The notes beneath the pieces are model-generated. The model saw nothing but the letters and a program-made list of their open reading frames with translations, was not told the DNA's origin and searched no databases. From contig CM020507.1 in assembly GCA_009823395.1 (NCBI GenBank), positions 13,196,001 through 13,260,000 on the forward strand: a stretch of DNA of 64,000 bases. The letters run 5' to 3'. This DNA is from Thamnaconus septentrionalis. Its lineage: Eukaryota; Chordata; Actinopteri; Tetraodontiformes; Monacanthidae. Positions 49,762 through 59,065 of the stretch are shown piece by piece. The stretch's first letter is position 1; each line of letters begins with the position of its first letter. The position numbers were made by a program, and so were the translations under genes.

Positions 49762-50984
49762 AGCCTGCTTGACTTTGCTCAGTTACCCTTTCCCTGAAAT
49801 CTCCACTCCTTGAACGAGACACCCAGGTGATGTGACACCCCAGCACTGCCCCTCACTCACCCCTGAGACTAGTCCGTCCTAAACCCGCCAAGCTGAGAAC
49901 CGCATTGCCACGTGCGCCTGCACGGGCAATACCAAATGACTTTCTTTTGGACGCCTCATCCATCGCAAACCCCGCTCCCTCACACCACTGCCCTCCCTTC
50001 CCTTCACAGAAGAAAAAGCATGAAGCGCCTTTCACTAATCGTTACCATCCTTTAGACTGTGTGGATAAGTCCTAAATATTTGTGATAAGGTTGTGATAAG
50101 TTTCATTTAACTTTTAAGATCATAAGTTTCATTTTCCTTTTAGGATATTAAGTTTAATTCTTAAGACTAATAAAGTGTTGCTCTGTATTTAGGAGTCATT
50201 GTTAAGAATTAAGACTGTCTAATATGTGAAACACTCATTAATGTGATTATATGTAGACCATGAGAGCTGATTTGTATGTGGCCCTGAAGAAAGAAATCCT
50301 CTTGAAAATGAGACGTTTCCGTCTCAGTGTGGATTTTGTTCCTTCGCATGGTGGCCATTTGCAATGTAGGAAAATCTTTGAGTGGGAAAACACATTTAAA
50401 TTTGCTGCGCTTCTCATACTCGTATTCTGATTATTCCAAGAGTGACTAGACTGGCGAAATGGAATCACAGAGCACACAGCATGATGGCAGTGTGTGTGCG
50501 TGTGCGTGTGTGTATTCCAGATGATCTGCACTCCCTTTAAAGTCTTGTAGAGGTGTATTTGTTTCTCTCTTAATATCCTGACCACTGCTCATAGTGTGCT
50601 TCTCTATCCTTCCTTCCATTTTTGTTCTCCCTCCCTCTTCGGCCTCCCGCCTCCTGTTTCACTCACGTTGTAAACGGCCCGCCGTGCCATCGCCACGCTT
50701 TTACCGCCATACCATTTGCCAACACCAACTCTCTTACGACGATCCATTTGATTTTCTCCTTCTTGCTCCATGACTTTTTGTTGGGCCACACGCATGGCAT
50801 CGTGCCCTCATCCATGGTTTGATCATCCGCGTCGTCCACTGCCACCCCTCTGCTTTCACTACTTCCTGTTGACTCGTACTGGTCGGATGGATGATAATGT
50901 TGTATGTAAATACAACTTATTGTTGTCCGCTCCCTTTTCTCGAACTTGGTCCATGCCGCACACACCTTCTTCTTTCGGTTTCTT

Positions 50985-51266
50985 TCTGGTCTCTGCATTT
51001 TCTTGCTCCTTCTTTTCACTCGCCCCTTTTCCTTTACCTCCTTTCCTCCTTTCCTTCCTTCCCCCCACCATTCCCTCCTTCAACCCCCTTCAACTTCCCT
51101 TCCAATTTCTCTTCCTCTGCCTCCCTTGACTACACACCTCTATCTTCTGCCCCATCCCTTCTCCTTTCCACATACCTCTCTATCCTTCTCACACATTTTT
51201 TTACCATCACCTCGACCTCCTCTCTTTCCTTTTTCCTTTCCTGCCTCTCCCCGCCAAAACCTGCAG
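50985..51266 (+). promoter_or_regulatory. grid2: Extended polypyrimidine tract and acceptor of the last grid2 exon
   Basis: Roughly 280 nt of almost unbroken C and T with many TTCT, CTTT and CCTCC motifs end at CTGCAG|GAC. This is far longer than an acceptor needs. Polypyrimidine-tract-binding protein is known to bind repeated UCUU and CUUU motifs, so regulated use of this exon is plausible but inferred. Confidence 0.5.
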
Positions 51267-51722
51267 GACGATAAGGAGATCGACCTGGAGCACCTACACC
51301 GCAGGGTTAACAGCCTGTGCACCGAGGATGAAAGCCCCCACAAGCAGTTCTCCACCTCTTCCGTCGATCTAACGCCCCTCGACATGGACGCGCTGCCCGC
51401 CGCTCGCCAGGCTCTCGAGCAGATCAGCGATTTCCGCAACACCCACATCACCACCACCACCTTCATCCCCGAGCAGATCCAGACCCTCAGCCGCAGCCTC
51501 TCTGCCAAAGCCGCTGCTGGATTTTCCTCCGGTTTCGGTAGTGGGAGTGGAGTCCTCCAAGACCACCGGACTGGTGGAGTGGGGCCTTTCAGGCAGAGGG
51601 CCCCGAATGGTGGCTTCTTCCGCAGCCCCATCAAAACAATGTCCTCCATCCCCTACCAGCCGACAGGTCCAGGACCCAACTTTGGATACGGCAATGATCC
51701 AGACAGGGGCACCTCTATATGA
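51267..51722 (+). CDS. grid2: grid2 last coding exon, GluD2 cytoplasmic tail with PDZ ligand
   Basis: 151 codons plus TGA. It opens [20 protein letters not shown], continues through [20 protein letters not shown] and [20 protein letters not shown], and ends NDPDRGTSI. These blocks are near-identical to vertebrate GluD2. The final GTSI is the class I PDZ ligand known to bind PTPN4 (PTPMEG), PSD-93 and delphilin at parallel fibre-Purkinje synapses. The acceptor CTGCAG|GAC is phase 0 and matches the donor at 41800. Compared with the mammalian tail as I remember it, there is one extra residue at LPAARQ and a longer Gly/Ser-rich stretch ([19 protein letters not shown]) before the conserved [20 protein letters not shown]. 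The three exons together give about the last 287 residues of a roughly 1000-residue receptor. Confidence 0.97.
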   Translation, partial: DDKEIDLEHLHRRVNSLCTEDESPHKQFSTSSVDLTPLDMDALPAARQALEQISDFRNTHITTTTFIPEQIQTLSRSLSAKAAAGFSSGFGSGSGVLQDHRTGGVGPFRQRAPNGGFFRSPIKTMSSIPYQPTGPGPNFGYGNDPDRGTSI

Positions 51723-54540
51723 GGAATAGTCCAGGAAACAGTGGTCCGGGGGCAAAGGAGAAAGCAGCGCAGGAAGAAGAAGGGAGTTAAGTAGGGTTCG
51801 TCGTGGAAGATGGTAGAAAACGAAAAAAAAAAAATCCCAGTGGGATGCACAGTCAGAAGATAGAGGTCAGTGTACATAGCCTTTTTTAATTTTTTGGGTT
51901 CTGCTCGGGAGTTGGCAAGCGTGTGTCTTCTATGTGAGGAGTAAAAGGAGGTGGAGATCTGTTTTCAGTCCCTTATCCTCCCTGCAAACCAGGCCGGCGG
52001 GGTGCAAAAAGAGAAAATGGACAACGTGGGCTTGAATCTTTGCTTTATTGTCGTTGTCGTCGTGATCGTTTGGGGGATTATTTTGGGGAATATGTGTGAA
52101 AGGGAATCGCTTTTTAATGTTTAATTTTCTGATATGAGGACCGTGTCGCACGATGACAATAGTGATGATCAACAATGACCGGTACGTTACTATCGCAACC
52201 CGACCTCCCAGGGTTCCGTTTTATACCGCTCCAACCACAGGAACCGTGAGCACCAGAGCTGCCGTGACTCGTGGTGCATCGAGCCGTCAAACAACTCCAC
52301 GGGACTCGCACTGCCCCAAGCGACTACAGGGCAGTTATCTTTTCAAGGCGTAATAAAACAAAAAAGGTTTTGGAAATACCTTGGAATACAAACAGCAGCC
52401 TCCTGTTGTGCCAAGCAGGTCACATCCCATAGTGGATTTTGGAAGATTCCGCCTCTCCAGTTTCCCCTCTGCCTTTTTCACTACTCCGTCCTTAGTTTTC
52501 TCTCTCTGACGTTGTTTCAATATCTTGGGTTTCCAATGTGCAGTCATCTCCACACAGTGTCAACACAGTGGCCTGACTAGACCGAGGACAAAGACAGACA
52601 CAACACACGCCAATCGTGGCATATTGGTTAGTCTTGAAACTGTTGAGATGCCAGCGCGGTGGAACAACAATGCCGTAGACTAACCACTTTGGTGTGTTCA
52701 ATGTTTTTTTTTTTTTGTTTGTTTGTTTTTTGGGGGGTAGAGGCATTTTTGGTGCATCAAGCTTGAAACTGTTTTCACATTTTGATGCACATCAAAGACT
52801 CGATGAATCCAACTGCACTGTACCAGTGCCCACAGATCTGTAAGTGATTGTATGTAGAGTTCTCAGCCGTACTGTTCTACCTGCTTTTCAAATGAAGATG
52901 AGACCCTCCAGCAAGACTCTCGGAGGGGGAATTACGTGGGATGATACAGTAAATATAAAACTTAAAGAAGAAACATAAAAGACAAGCCCGAAAGACTTCA
53001 AAAAGCGTATGCTTAGTAAATGTCTTTTTTGAATTTTGTTTTTAAAAAAAAAAATAGATTTTAATGCGTGGAATGTGTTTTGGTCAGGAAGTTTAAAAAA
53101 AAAAAAACATTGTTCTGAGCTGTCTTCTCGTTTTCTTTTCTCTAAACAAATCTTGGAAAAACTGATAAATGAGTGCTGTAGTCTGGTTTTTCATCATTAA
53201 TTCATTCAAACATTTACTTTTATTTAATTTTATTTTTTTACGTTATTTTAAGTTTTGCTTTATTAAGTGCTGCCAAGACCCCAGAGTATTTAAAAGATAA
53301 AAGCTCTATCTGTGAGGTTTTGTCACGGTCCAAGTTGAGGATTCACATCTTACCTAATTTGAGTGGTGATATATAGATCGTTAGTGTTGAGGAGAAGCCA
53401 TTGTAACAGTAACGCCATGTACGTCAACAAACCCGCTGTACTCTCCCAACGATCACTCAGTCCCGAGCTGTCAGCGTGCACTGGGAACAAGTTTAGAACT
53501 GCGAACCAGAAGTTGTGCTTCAGGGTCACCGGAATGTCACAAAGAGTCAACAGCCATCCGAAACCCAATGGCTGCCTTTTATGAGACGAGTCAGAAATAA
53601 ACTTCTGTTTCATATCTGTAATGTTAAGGGAACTGTTTATATTACTTGTTTTATAAAAGTGCCAATTAATTAAAATGAGACCATTAAGGTGCATTTGGGT
53701 TTGGGGAAAGGGAACTGGTACGCTGAAGCATTAAAGGAATATTTTATGAATTAGGGGACGGGGTAGTCAAATGGAACCAAATCTTTTTCACTAACACTGT
53801 ATTAATAATTGATAATGTTAGTTGTTTAGGACAAGTTTTCAGTTTGTTATCTTTAAGAACTAAAAACTGCAAAATGTTGTGCGTAGAGAACTCAGCTGAG
53901 CCACAGTGTTTTGGAGCAAGCATTCTTAGGCATTCTTTTTTTCTTGTATTAGGCTACAGTATGGCTATTGAATGACAAATAGGACACAGATGTTTAAAAA
54001 AAAAAGGTTTTATTTAGTATAAATTAAAGAGACATTATAAAAGTGTATATTTTACATGTCGATGCTATTTTTGTTTAACAAAAAGAAGAGTATATCATGA
54101 CAAGCTTTTGTGTTGAGTTAAGTGGTCACGTTATTGCATTACTACTGGTTTACCCTTGTCCAGCCCATGGCCAGCATAAACATATTCACTCAGACTCTGC
54201 TTTTTACATGACCTCCCTGAGTTTGTTTTACTTTTGTTTTGTTTTATTTCATTTTTTTTGTTGGCTAAATAACAAAAAGTGGCAAGTTAACTAAAAATAA
54301 AGCATGCACAAACTTGCTCCTGCGCTATCTGTTAACATTTTTAATTTCGTACATAAAAACTACAGGATTTACTTGATAAAATTCAAAACTTTATGATGTA
54401 CAGTATTTAATATAGGCCTATTTTGTTGTATGTGTTGCATAATATTCAAAAACCGAACAAAACTGGGGCCTCTGTTACAAGTGGCAAAGCTTTCTGTGTA
54501 TAATTTGTCTAATAAACAGGTTTTCTACACTGGGATGGTA
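51723..54540 (+). other. grid2: grid2 3' UTR (probable extent)
   Basis: AT-rich, stop-dense sequence after the TGA, with AATAAA at 52352, 53596, 54296 and 54511. The last has a GT-rich downstream element (GGTATGTGTTGTC at about 54537), the best poly(A) site context, and gives a UTR of about 2.8 kb. Further AATAAA at 54640 and 55057 cannot be excluded. Confidence 0.6.
54511..54516 (+). terminator. grid2: Best candidate grid2 poly(A) signal
   Basis: AATAAA followed 20-35 nt later by GT-rich sequence, the canonical cleavage and polyadenylation arrangement. Confidence 0.5.
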
Positions 54541-55156
54541 TGTGTTGTCTTTAACCCGCGGGATCCGTGAATAACAGGAAATGTTTAGAGGTCTGTGTAA
54601 TGTGCTCAGTCCTGAATGAACTCTATCATCATTCATCCTAATAAATTTCTTTTGCATTTTCTTTAGTTGCAAATCGTACTCCAAATATGCTGAAATCTTA
54701 TTTCACGTTGTTTCCATCAGCTCTTTACTTGTGTGTTGACAGATACGGGAGTAGTCATTCTTTAATTCTCTTTTCCTTTCTGAGTCACTGATGTCACTTC
54801 TCACTTACTTGAGACAGCAACATGGTTTGATCAATTATTAATTTATATGTCTGTGCAACGCTTACGATGGGTCTTTGTTGCAGTTCTCCATTTTCCCCAG
54901 CAAGTGTCACTGTTTAGCTCGTGTCATGTCAGACTCCCAAAACACGTTGCAAAAGAATTGGAGAGATGATTTCAGCCGTATTCAGCTCTCCATGTGACGG
55001 TACGTTGTTCAAAGCTGTAAAAACACTGTATTGGGGAAAATAAGATTAAAAATTGAAATAAAAGAGTTTTGTTTTTGGAAACAATGAAAATGTAATTCAA
55101 AAATATACAGTACATGTAAACTTCCCCAAGTTTAGAAGTCCTGCATCTTCCACAAG
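54541..55156. other. Start of the grid2-atoh1 intergenic interval
   Basis: AT-rich with no coding-like segment. Two further AATAAA hexamers (54640 and 55057) could extend the grid2 UTR. Confidence 0.5.
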
Positions 55157-55678
55157 CAGAGATGGTAGTAATAGTATTCACAGTTTGTGCTTAAGTAAAA
55201 GTGTGAGTACTTGTATTTGCCATTAATGAAACGGTATTAACTATACGGAAATGAAAGGTTATGACTGAATAATCTTGACAGAACTGACCAGGTGTCTTGC
55301 ATGAGCATCTGGACAACTTTTTAACAGCTTTGCTATATTCTCAACGCTCTAGATTTTCTTTTTCAACTGCAGCACAATCAAAGTGTGATCAGTCATAGTT
55401 TTGACCAGTGAGCCATTGGTGGATGTTTACATTACCAAAATTGTTTTGTTTTGTTTTGTTTTTACATAATAGTACGTGAATAACGTTTAACAAAATCTGT
55501 ATATTTTAGATAGTTTTTAAGAAAAAGTAACACGCATTTTTTCGATGTATAGAGAAGAGGGTACACATATTTGTGTACAAATGTAGGCAGCTCAAGTAAA
55601 AAGTCATCAGAATAAGGTACAGATATTTGACATCATCTATCTTCGTACAGTAACGAACTTCGTTACTCCCCACCTTTG
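55157..55678. mobile_element. hAT-like MITE, 522 bp
   Basis: The left end CAGAGATGGTAGTAA and the right end CGTTACTCCCCACCTTTG are imperfect inverted copies. Flanking octamers TCCACAAG (55149-55156) and TCAACAAG (55679-55686) match at 7 of 8 positions, compatible with a mutated hAT target duplication. It has no transposase frame. The terminal wording is like common fish hAT-derived repeats. Confidence 0.62.
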
Positions 55679-55929
55679 TCAACAAGAACGTTTACCACCT
55701 CTCCCAATAAGAACTGCGGGCTATACATGGTCTGTCTGCTGGATTCAAAAGAACACAGCAACATCAAGCCGCTGCTTTACATATATCATTTCAGCTCGCA
55801 ACAAAAATTTCCAACAAAGTATCAGGCGTTAATGGCTTACGTTCTATTGCATATAAGTCAAGGCTCAACATGTAGCTATCTTGAAATGCATATTGCAACA
55901 AAACTTCATTGTTGTGAACTTGAGGACCC

Positions 55930-56330
55930 GCGTGTGTTGTAACGGTACGTGGACTCGGGTGGATTTCGCGAGCCTATACAGTAGCGTTTGGTCTCCCGCT
56001 CCCCTCGCTCCAAGTCTCGTGTCTGTCGCGCCCCTGTCTCCCGGGAGACGGGAATGAGAAGTGGCAGCACGCAGACTCCTCTCGCGCGCTGGAATGGGAG
56101 CCCTCCTCCCTCTATCCCCCTCCCCGCCTCCTACTCCTACTCCTCCTCCTCCCCCTCCTCGAGGAACCCCCGGGCGTGACCAATGGAACATAGAGTCTCC
56201 ATTGAGCCTGCGACACTTTAATAATCGCCGGCTACAATATCCAACCTGTCGGTAGCTTCAGGAGCCCGGCCCGGCGCGTTGGATGGGGGCCTTGTAGGTG
56301 GGTAGGAGGGGGGGCGAACGCTCGGCGCCA
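55930..56330. promoter_or_regulatory. CpG-rich block between grid2 and atoh1
   Basis: CpG-dense sequence about 2.3-2.7 kb upstream of the atoh1 start codon. It includes CAATGGA (56181-56187) facing TCCATTG (56198-56204), then TTTAATAATCG and GGCCCGGCGCG. It could be an enhancer or distal promoter. No frame inside it resembles a known protein. Confidence 0.35.
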
Positions 56331-56513
56331 GACCTCTAGCCCACAAGAGGTCCCCGTGATGAATACATGAATAAAAACAGAAAGGGCTGATGTCGGGTTA
56401 TCTCTGAAATTATGGCATTTCTACTCACTCCCCCTCCTCCCACAATGCCCCGCTGCCCGCTTTGTGGCGGAGCAGTGGGACATTTAGGAACGAATATATA
56501 TAAAGTTAGGTGC

Positions 56514-56539
56514 GTGTGTGTGTGTGTGTGTGTGTGTGT
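56514..56539. repeat. (GT)n microsatellite
   Basis: About 13 GT units. Confidence 0.9.
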
Positions 56540-57036
56540 AACGTGCAAAAACTGCAATATGACATGTATGTCATAGTGCACTTTTTGTGAAGTCATCGTC
56601 ATTTCAACGTCTGATTTTATCTTTTACACACACACATTTCCATCATATATTGCAGTTTTTCTTGAACAGCAACAGGTGAATACTTGTGTCCCCATGCTGA
56701 CTGTGCCTCATACATTGGCCTACTCTGTCTCAACACATAGACCGGACTAATACTACCCAATACTACCCCTTTGTCCCAAATCGACCGTGCCAAATTAGAA
56801 TAAACAGATAATTTTTCCCACCAAAGCAGTCAGGCCATTCATTGTTCGATCGCCACCAGGCAAACATTCGCATCCGAGTGAGCGCGGCTGCTTTGATCAA
56901 CAGACGGCAGGTGCTTCTCTTTAAGTGTCTCTAATTTGTCCCATTTCCCTTCCCTTCCCCAAGGTCTCTTCCCTTACGCACAGTTACATCTCTTGTTAAA
57001 TATTAAAATATGTATATGGATAAGTTGTGGAGGAAA

Positions 57037-57040
57037 CGCG

Positions 57041-57086
<46 letters not shown>
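57037..57086. repeat. (CG)n(CA)n Z-DNA-prone repeat
   Basis: Six CG units followed by about 18 CA units. Its reverse complement has the same architecture as the (GT)n(GC)n repeat at 58164-58230. Confidence 0.95.
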
Positions 57087-57088
<2 letters not shown>

Positions 57089-57512
57089 CCGATTGGGCTG
57101 GTTGCCGCGGTTCGCGACAAACAGCTCGTGTCGACTGGCCCACGTGAAGCGCTGCTGAGTGAGCGCGAGCGCCCCTGCTCAAGTTTCCGTTCCCTGTGAA
57201 GCCTTTTTCCAAGCGACAGGGCGTTCCGAGAGCCACATCAAAAGGGCTTAAAGTCGCCACAAAAGAAAAATGGAAACTGGAGATGATCTGAGCTGACAAA
57301 GAGCGCTCGAGCCTCAGCGCAGGACACTTATTTATTCATTTATTTATTTCCACTTTTTTTTTCAGACTTACAGTCCAATTTGAGGCGAACTCATGCTGAT
57401 TTAGTGTCAGTTTTTTTTTTTTTCACATATGTTGAAAAATTTCGAAATCTTGTCTTTGTATTAATTGTTTGGTTTTTTTATTCTTCACAACCAGCTCATT
57501 AAGCCTCTTCAC

Positions 57513-57690
57513 AGGTGTCAAATTCTGACCGACGGGCCCAAATTTGGCCCTAGTGTGATTATATTTTGCCCCCAATCAACACAAAATCACCACCAGAGCT
57601 GCTATTATAAAACACATGTACCGCGAACACTATAAATCCCAGAATGATCTGCTCAATCAGTAGAGGACGTACATTTAATGATATTATTAC
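57513..57690. repeat. Truncated hAT-type repeat fragment
   Basis: ACAGGTGTCAAATTCTGACC, then GGGCCCAAATTTGGCCC, then ACATGTACCGCGAACACTAT and AAATCCCAGAATGATCTG. This block order resembles an abundant fish hAT-derived repeat beginning CAGGTGTCAAA. The right end is missing. Confidence 0.5.
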
Positions 57691-58161
57691 GTAATTGGTT
57701 TCTTGTTGTTATTTTATTTTTAAATGTGTTATTAGCCCGTAGAAAAAAGTTACTGTTGAATTTCAAATCAGAAGACTGCACATGAAAAAATAGGCATGTT
57801 TTTTTTTTTGTTTTTTTTTTTTTACAGTATATTTACCTTTTGGGCAAACTAAATAGCAATGGAGATAACACACACACGCACACAAGCTGAGAGAGACAGA
57901 GAGAAAACTCATCTCATTCCTTCACCCTGCGAGCAGTCCACATCCGGGACGCACGACACACACGCGCATAGAAACTCCTGGCTGTGAATGGCTTTTTTTT
58001 TCTCCCTGGATTTTTTTTTCTTTCTTTCAATGTCCACGCTTCTCGCCGTCGTCCCGTCCACGTGCGTCCTGCGGGGGTGGTGGGTGGGGGTCTTCTTACC
58101 TCCTCCCTCACTCAAACACTCCATGTCTAGAGTTTTCATAAACAACCCTCCTTTTTTCTAA

Positions 58162-58163
<2 letters not shown>
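57691..58163. other. Spacer upstream of atoh1
   Basis: T-homopolymer-rich, then purine/CA-rich sequence at 57870-57970, with no coding-like segment. Confidence 0.5.
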
Positions 58164-58228
<65 letters not shown>

Positions 58229-58230
58229 CG
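58164..58230. repeat. (GT)28(GC)5 Z-DNA-prone repeat
   Basis: A pure GT array ending in GCGCGCGCG, about 375 bp before the atoh1 start codon. Frames reading poly-Val-Cys through it are artefacts. Confidence 0.96.
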
Positions 58231-58290
58231 GTGGGGTCGGTGGGGGGGTTCGCATTATCACATCTCTCGGGCTTCGGCGGCGCGTCTCCT

Positions 58291-58440
58291 CATTGGACGT
58301 CAACACGCGACCTACGCGAGGAGGGGGGCTCCCAGGCGCGTGCCGCTTTTTAAACGGGACGGCCACGGCGTCTCGAGACACCAGAGAAGGAGCGCCGCTC
58401 GCCGCACGCGACCGGCAACGTTATTTAACCCACGCGGTGC
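58291..58440 (+). promoter_or_regulatory. atoh1a: Candidate atoh1 core promoter
   Basis: An inverted CCAAT box (CATTGG, 58291-58296), CACGCG at 58304-58309 and 58431-58436, and a TATA-like TTATTTAA at 58421-58428, about 180 bp before the ATG. CACGCG is a known HES/HEY class C site, and Hes factors are established repressors of Atoh1. The transcription start would fall near 58450. This is motif-based only. Confidence 0.35.
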
Positions 58441-58604
58441 GAGTGTGTGTGCGCCCGATCCCCTTTAAAAAAAACAACAAAAAAAAACTAGTTTTTTTTT
58501 TATTATTGTTATTATTATTATTATTTACTTATTTTCTTCGCCCCACATTTTCCAAGCCGCTCACCTCTAAAAAATACTTCAACAACTCTTTGGGGGGGGG
58601 AAAC

Positions 58605-58860
58605 ATGGACAACTGGAGCGAAGACGCTCATCAGCAGCAGCAGCAGTGCAGCCCCGGTCCGCTGCTGGATAGAGGCGGGGAGCAGCAGCAGCACGAGGAG
58701 GAGGAATCCAGCTACGAGCACGGACTCATGCTCGTGGACAGCGGCAGCGACCCACGCGCCTGGCTGGCTCTCGTGCAGCCTGCCGACGCCTGCGCGGCGC
58801 ACGCCACCGCCTCCGACTACCTGCAGCACTCGCCCGGCTCGAGCACCGGCTCCTACCAGG
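58605..58860 (+). CDS. atoh1a: atoh1 exon 1, N-terminal region of Atonal homolog 1
   Basis: It encodes residues 1-85 and one base, starting MDNWSEDAHQQQQQ. The start is chosen because the upstream extension of the frame is only microsatellite and 5' UTR translation. The blocks DPRAWLALVQ (about residues 49-58) and DYLQHSP (about 71-77) match the conserved N-terminal DPRAWLA and YLLHSP motifs of vertebrate Atoh1. Gln-rich (10-14, 27-29) and acidic (31-34) runs come from CAG and GAG repeats. The donor CAGG|GTAAGA leaves phase 1. Atoh1 is the bHLH transcriptional activator that specifies hair cells, cerebellar granule-cell precursors and, in mammals, intestinal secretory cells. Assignment to the 'a' paralogue rests on linkage to grid2 and is less certain than the family call. 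Confidence 0.93.
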
Positions 58861-59065
58861 GTAAGAGCAGCTTCCCCCATCAACACTTGCGTGCAAGCCT
58901 GCACTGCGCAACAGGTGCAACAGTTAGCAGGGGTTGCATGGAAGAGATGATAAGATATCTCAGCACTTTCGAGGCAATTAAGGGAGTTTTAAATGAAACA
59001 TTATGGAGTTTTATTCACGTCAAAGCGCACTTCTAATGATTTTATTGTCCTCTTCTTTTCCCCAG
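58861..59065 (+). other. atoh1a: atoh1 intron, 205 bp
   Basis: The donor is GTAAGAG. The acceptor TCTTCTTTTCCCCAG is preceded by a good branch-point candidate TTCTAAT (59031-59037). Conserved Atoh1 motifs lie on both sides, and no single frame joins them without splicing. The exon 1 frame stays open to a TAA at 59034-59036, inside the putative branch point. Confidence 0.9.

Larger units (their letters stand above)
48795..51266. other. grid2: Last grid2 intron segment, or 3' UTR of the candidate isoform
   Basis: It starts CpG-rich (48800-49130), then becomes ordinary noncoding DNA. From about 50585, and almost continuously from 50985 to 51266, it is C/T-rich and leads into the last exon's acceptor. 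No other coding-like segment was seen. Confidence 0.6.

Noticed and set aside
50946..51266. Upstream open extension of the last grid2 exon frame
   Set aside because: It is translation of the polypyrimidine tract (Phe/Ser/Pro/Leu only) and ends at a strong acceptor.
51140..51649. 169-residue minus-strand frame opposite the last grid2 exon
   Set aside because: It is an antisense shadow of a strongly GC3-biased exon.
24989..51722. grid1 (GluD1) as the identity of the receptor
   Set aside because: The M4 flank, the [19 protein letters not shown] junction and the long conserved tail match GluD2. GluD1 differs strongly there, and linkage to atoh1 supports grid2.
58164..58604. N-terminal extension of the atoh1 frame starting in the GT repeat
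   Set aside because: It translates as poly Val-Cys followed by 5' UTR-like sequence. The ATG at 58605 is followed by motifs conserved in Atoh1.
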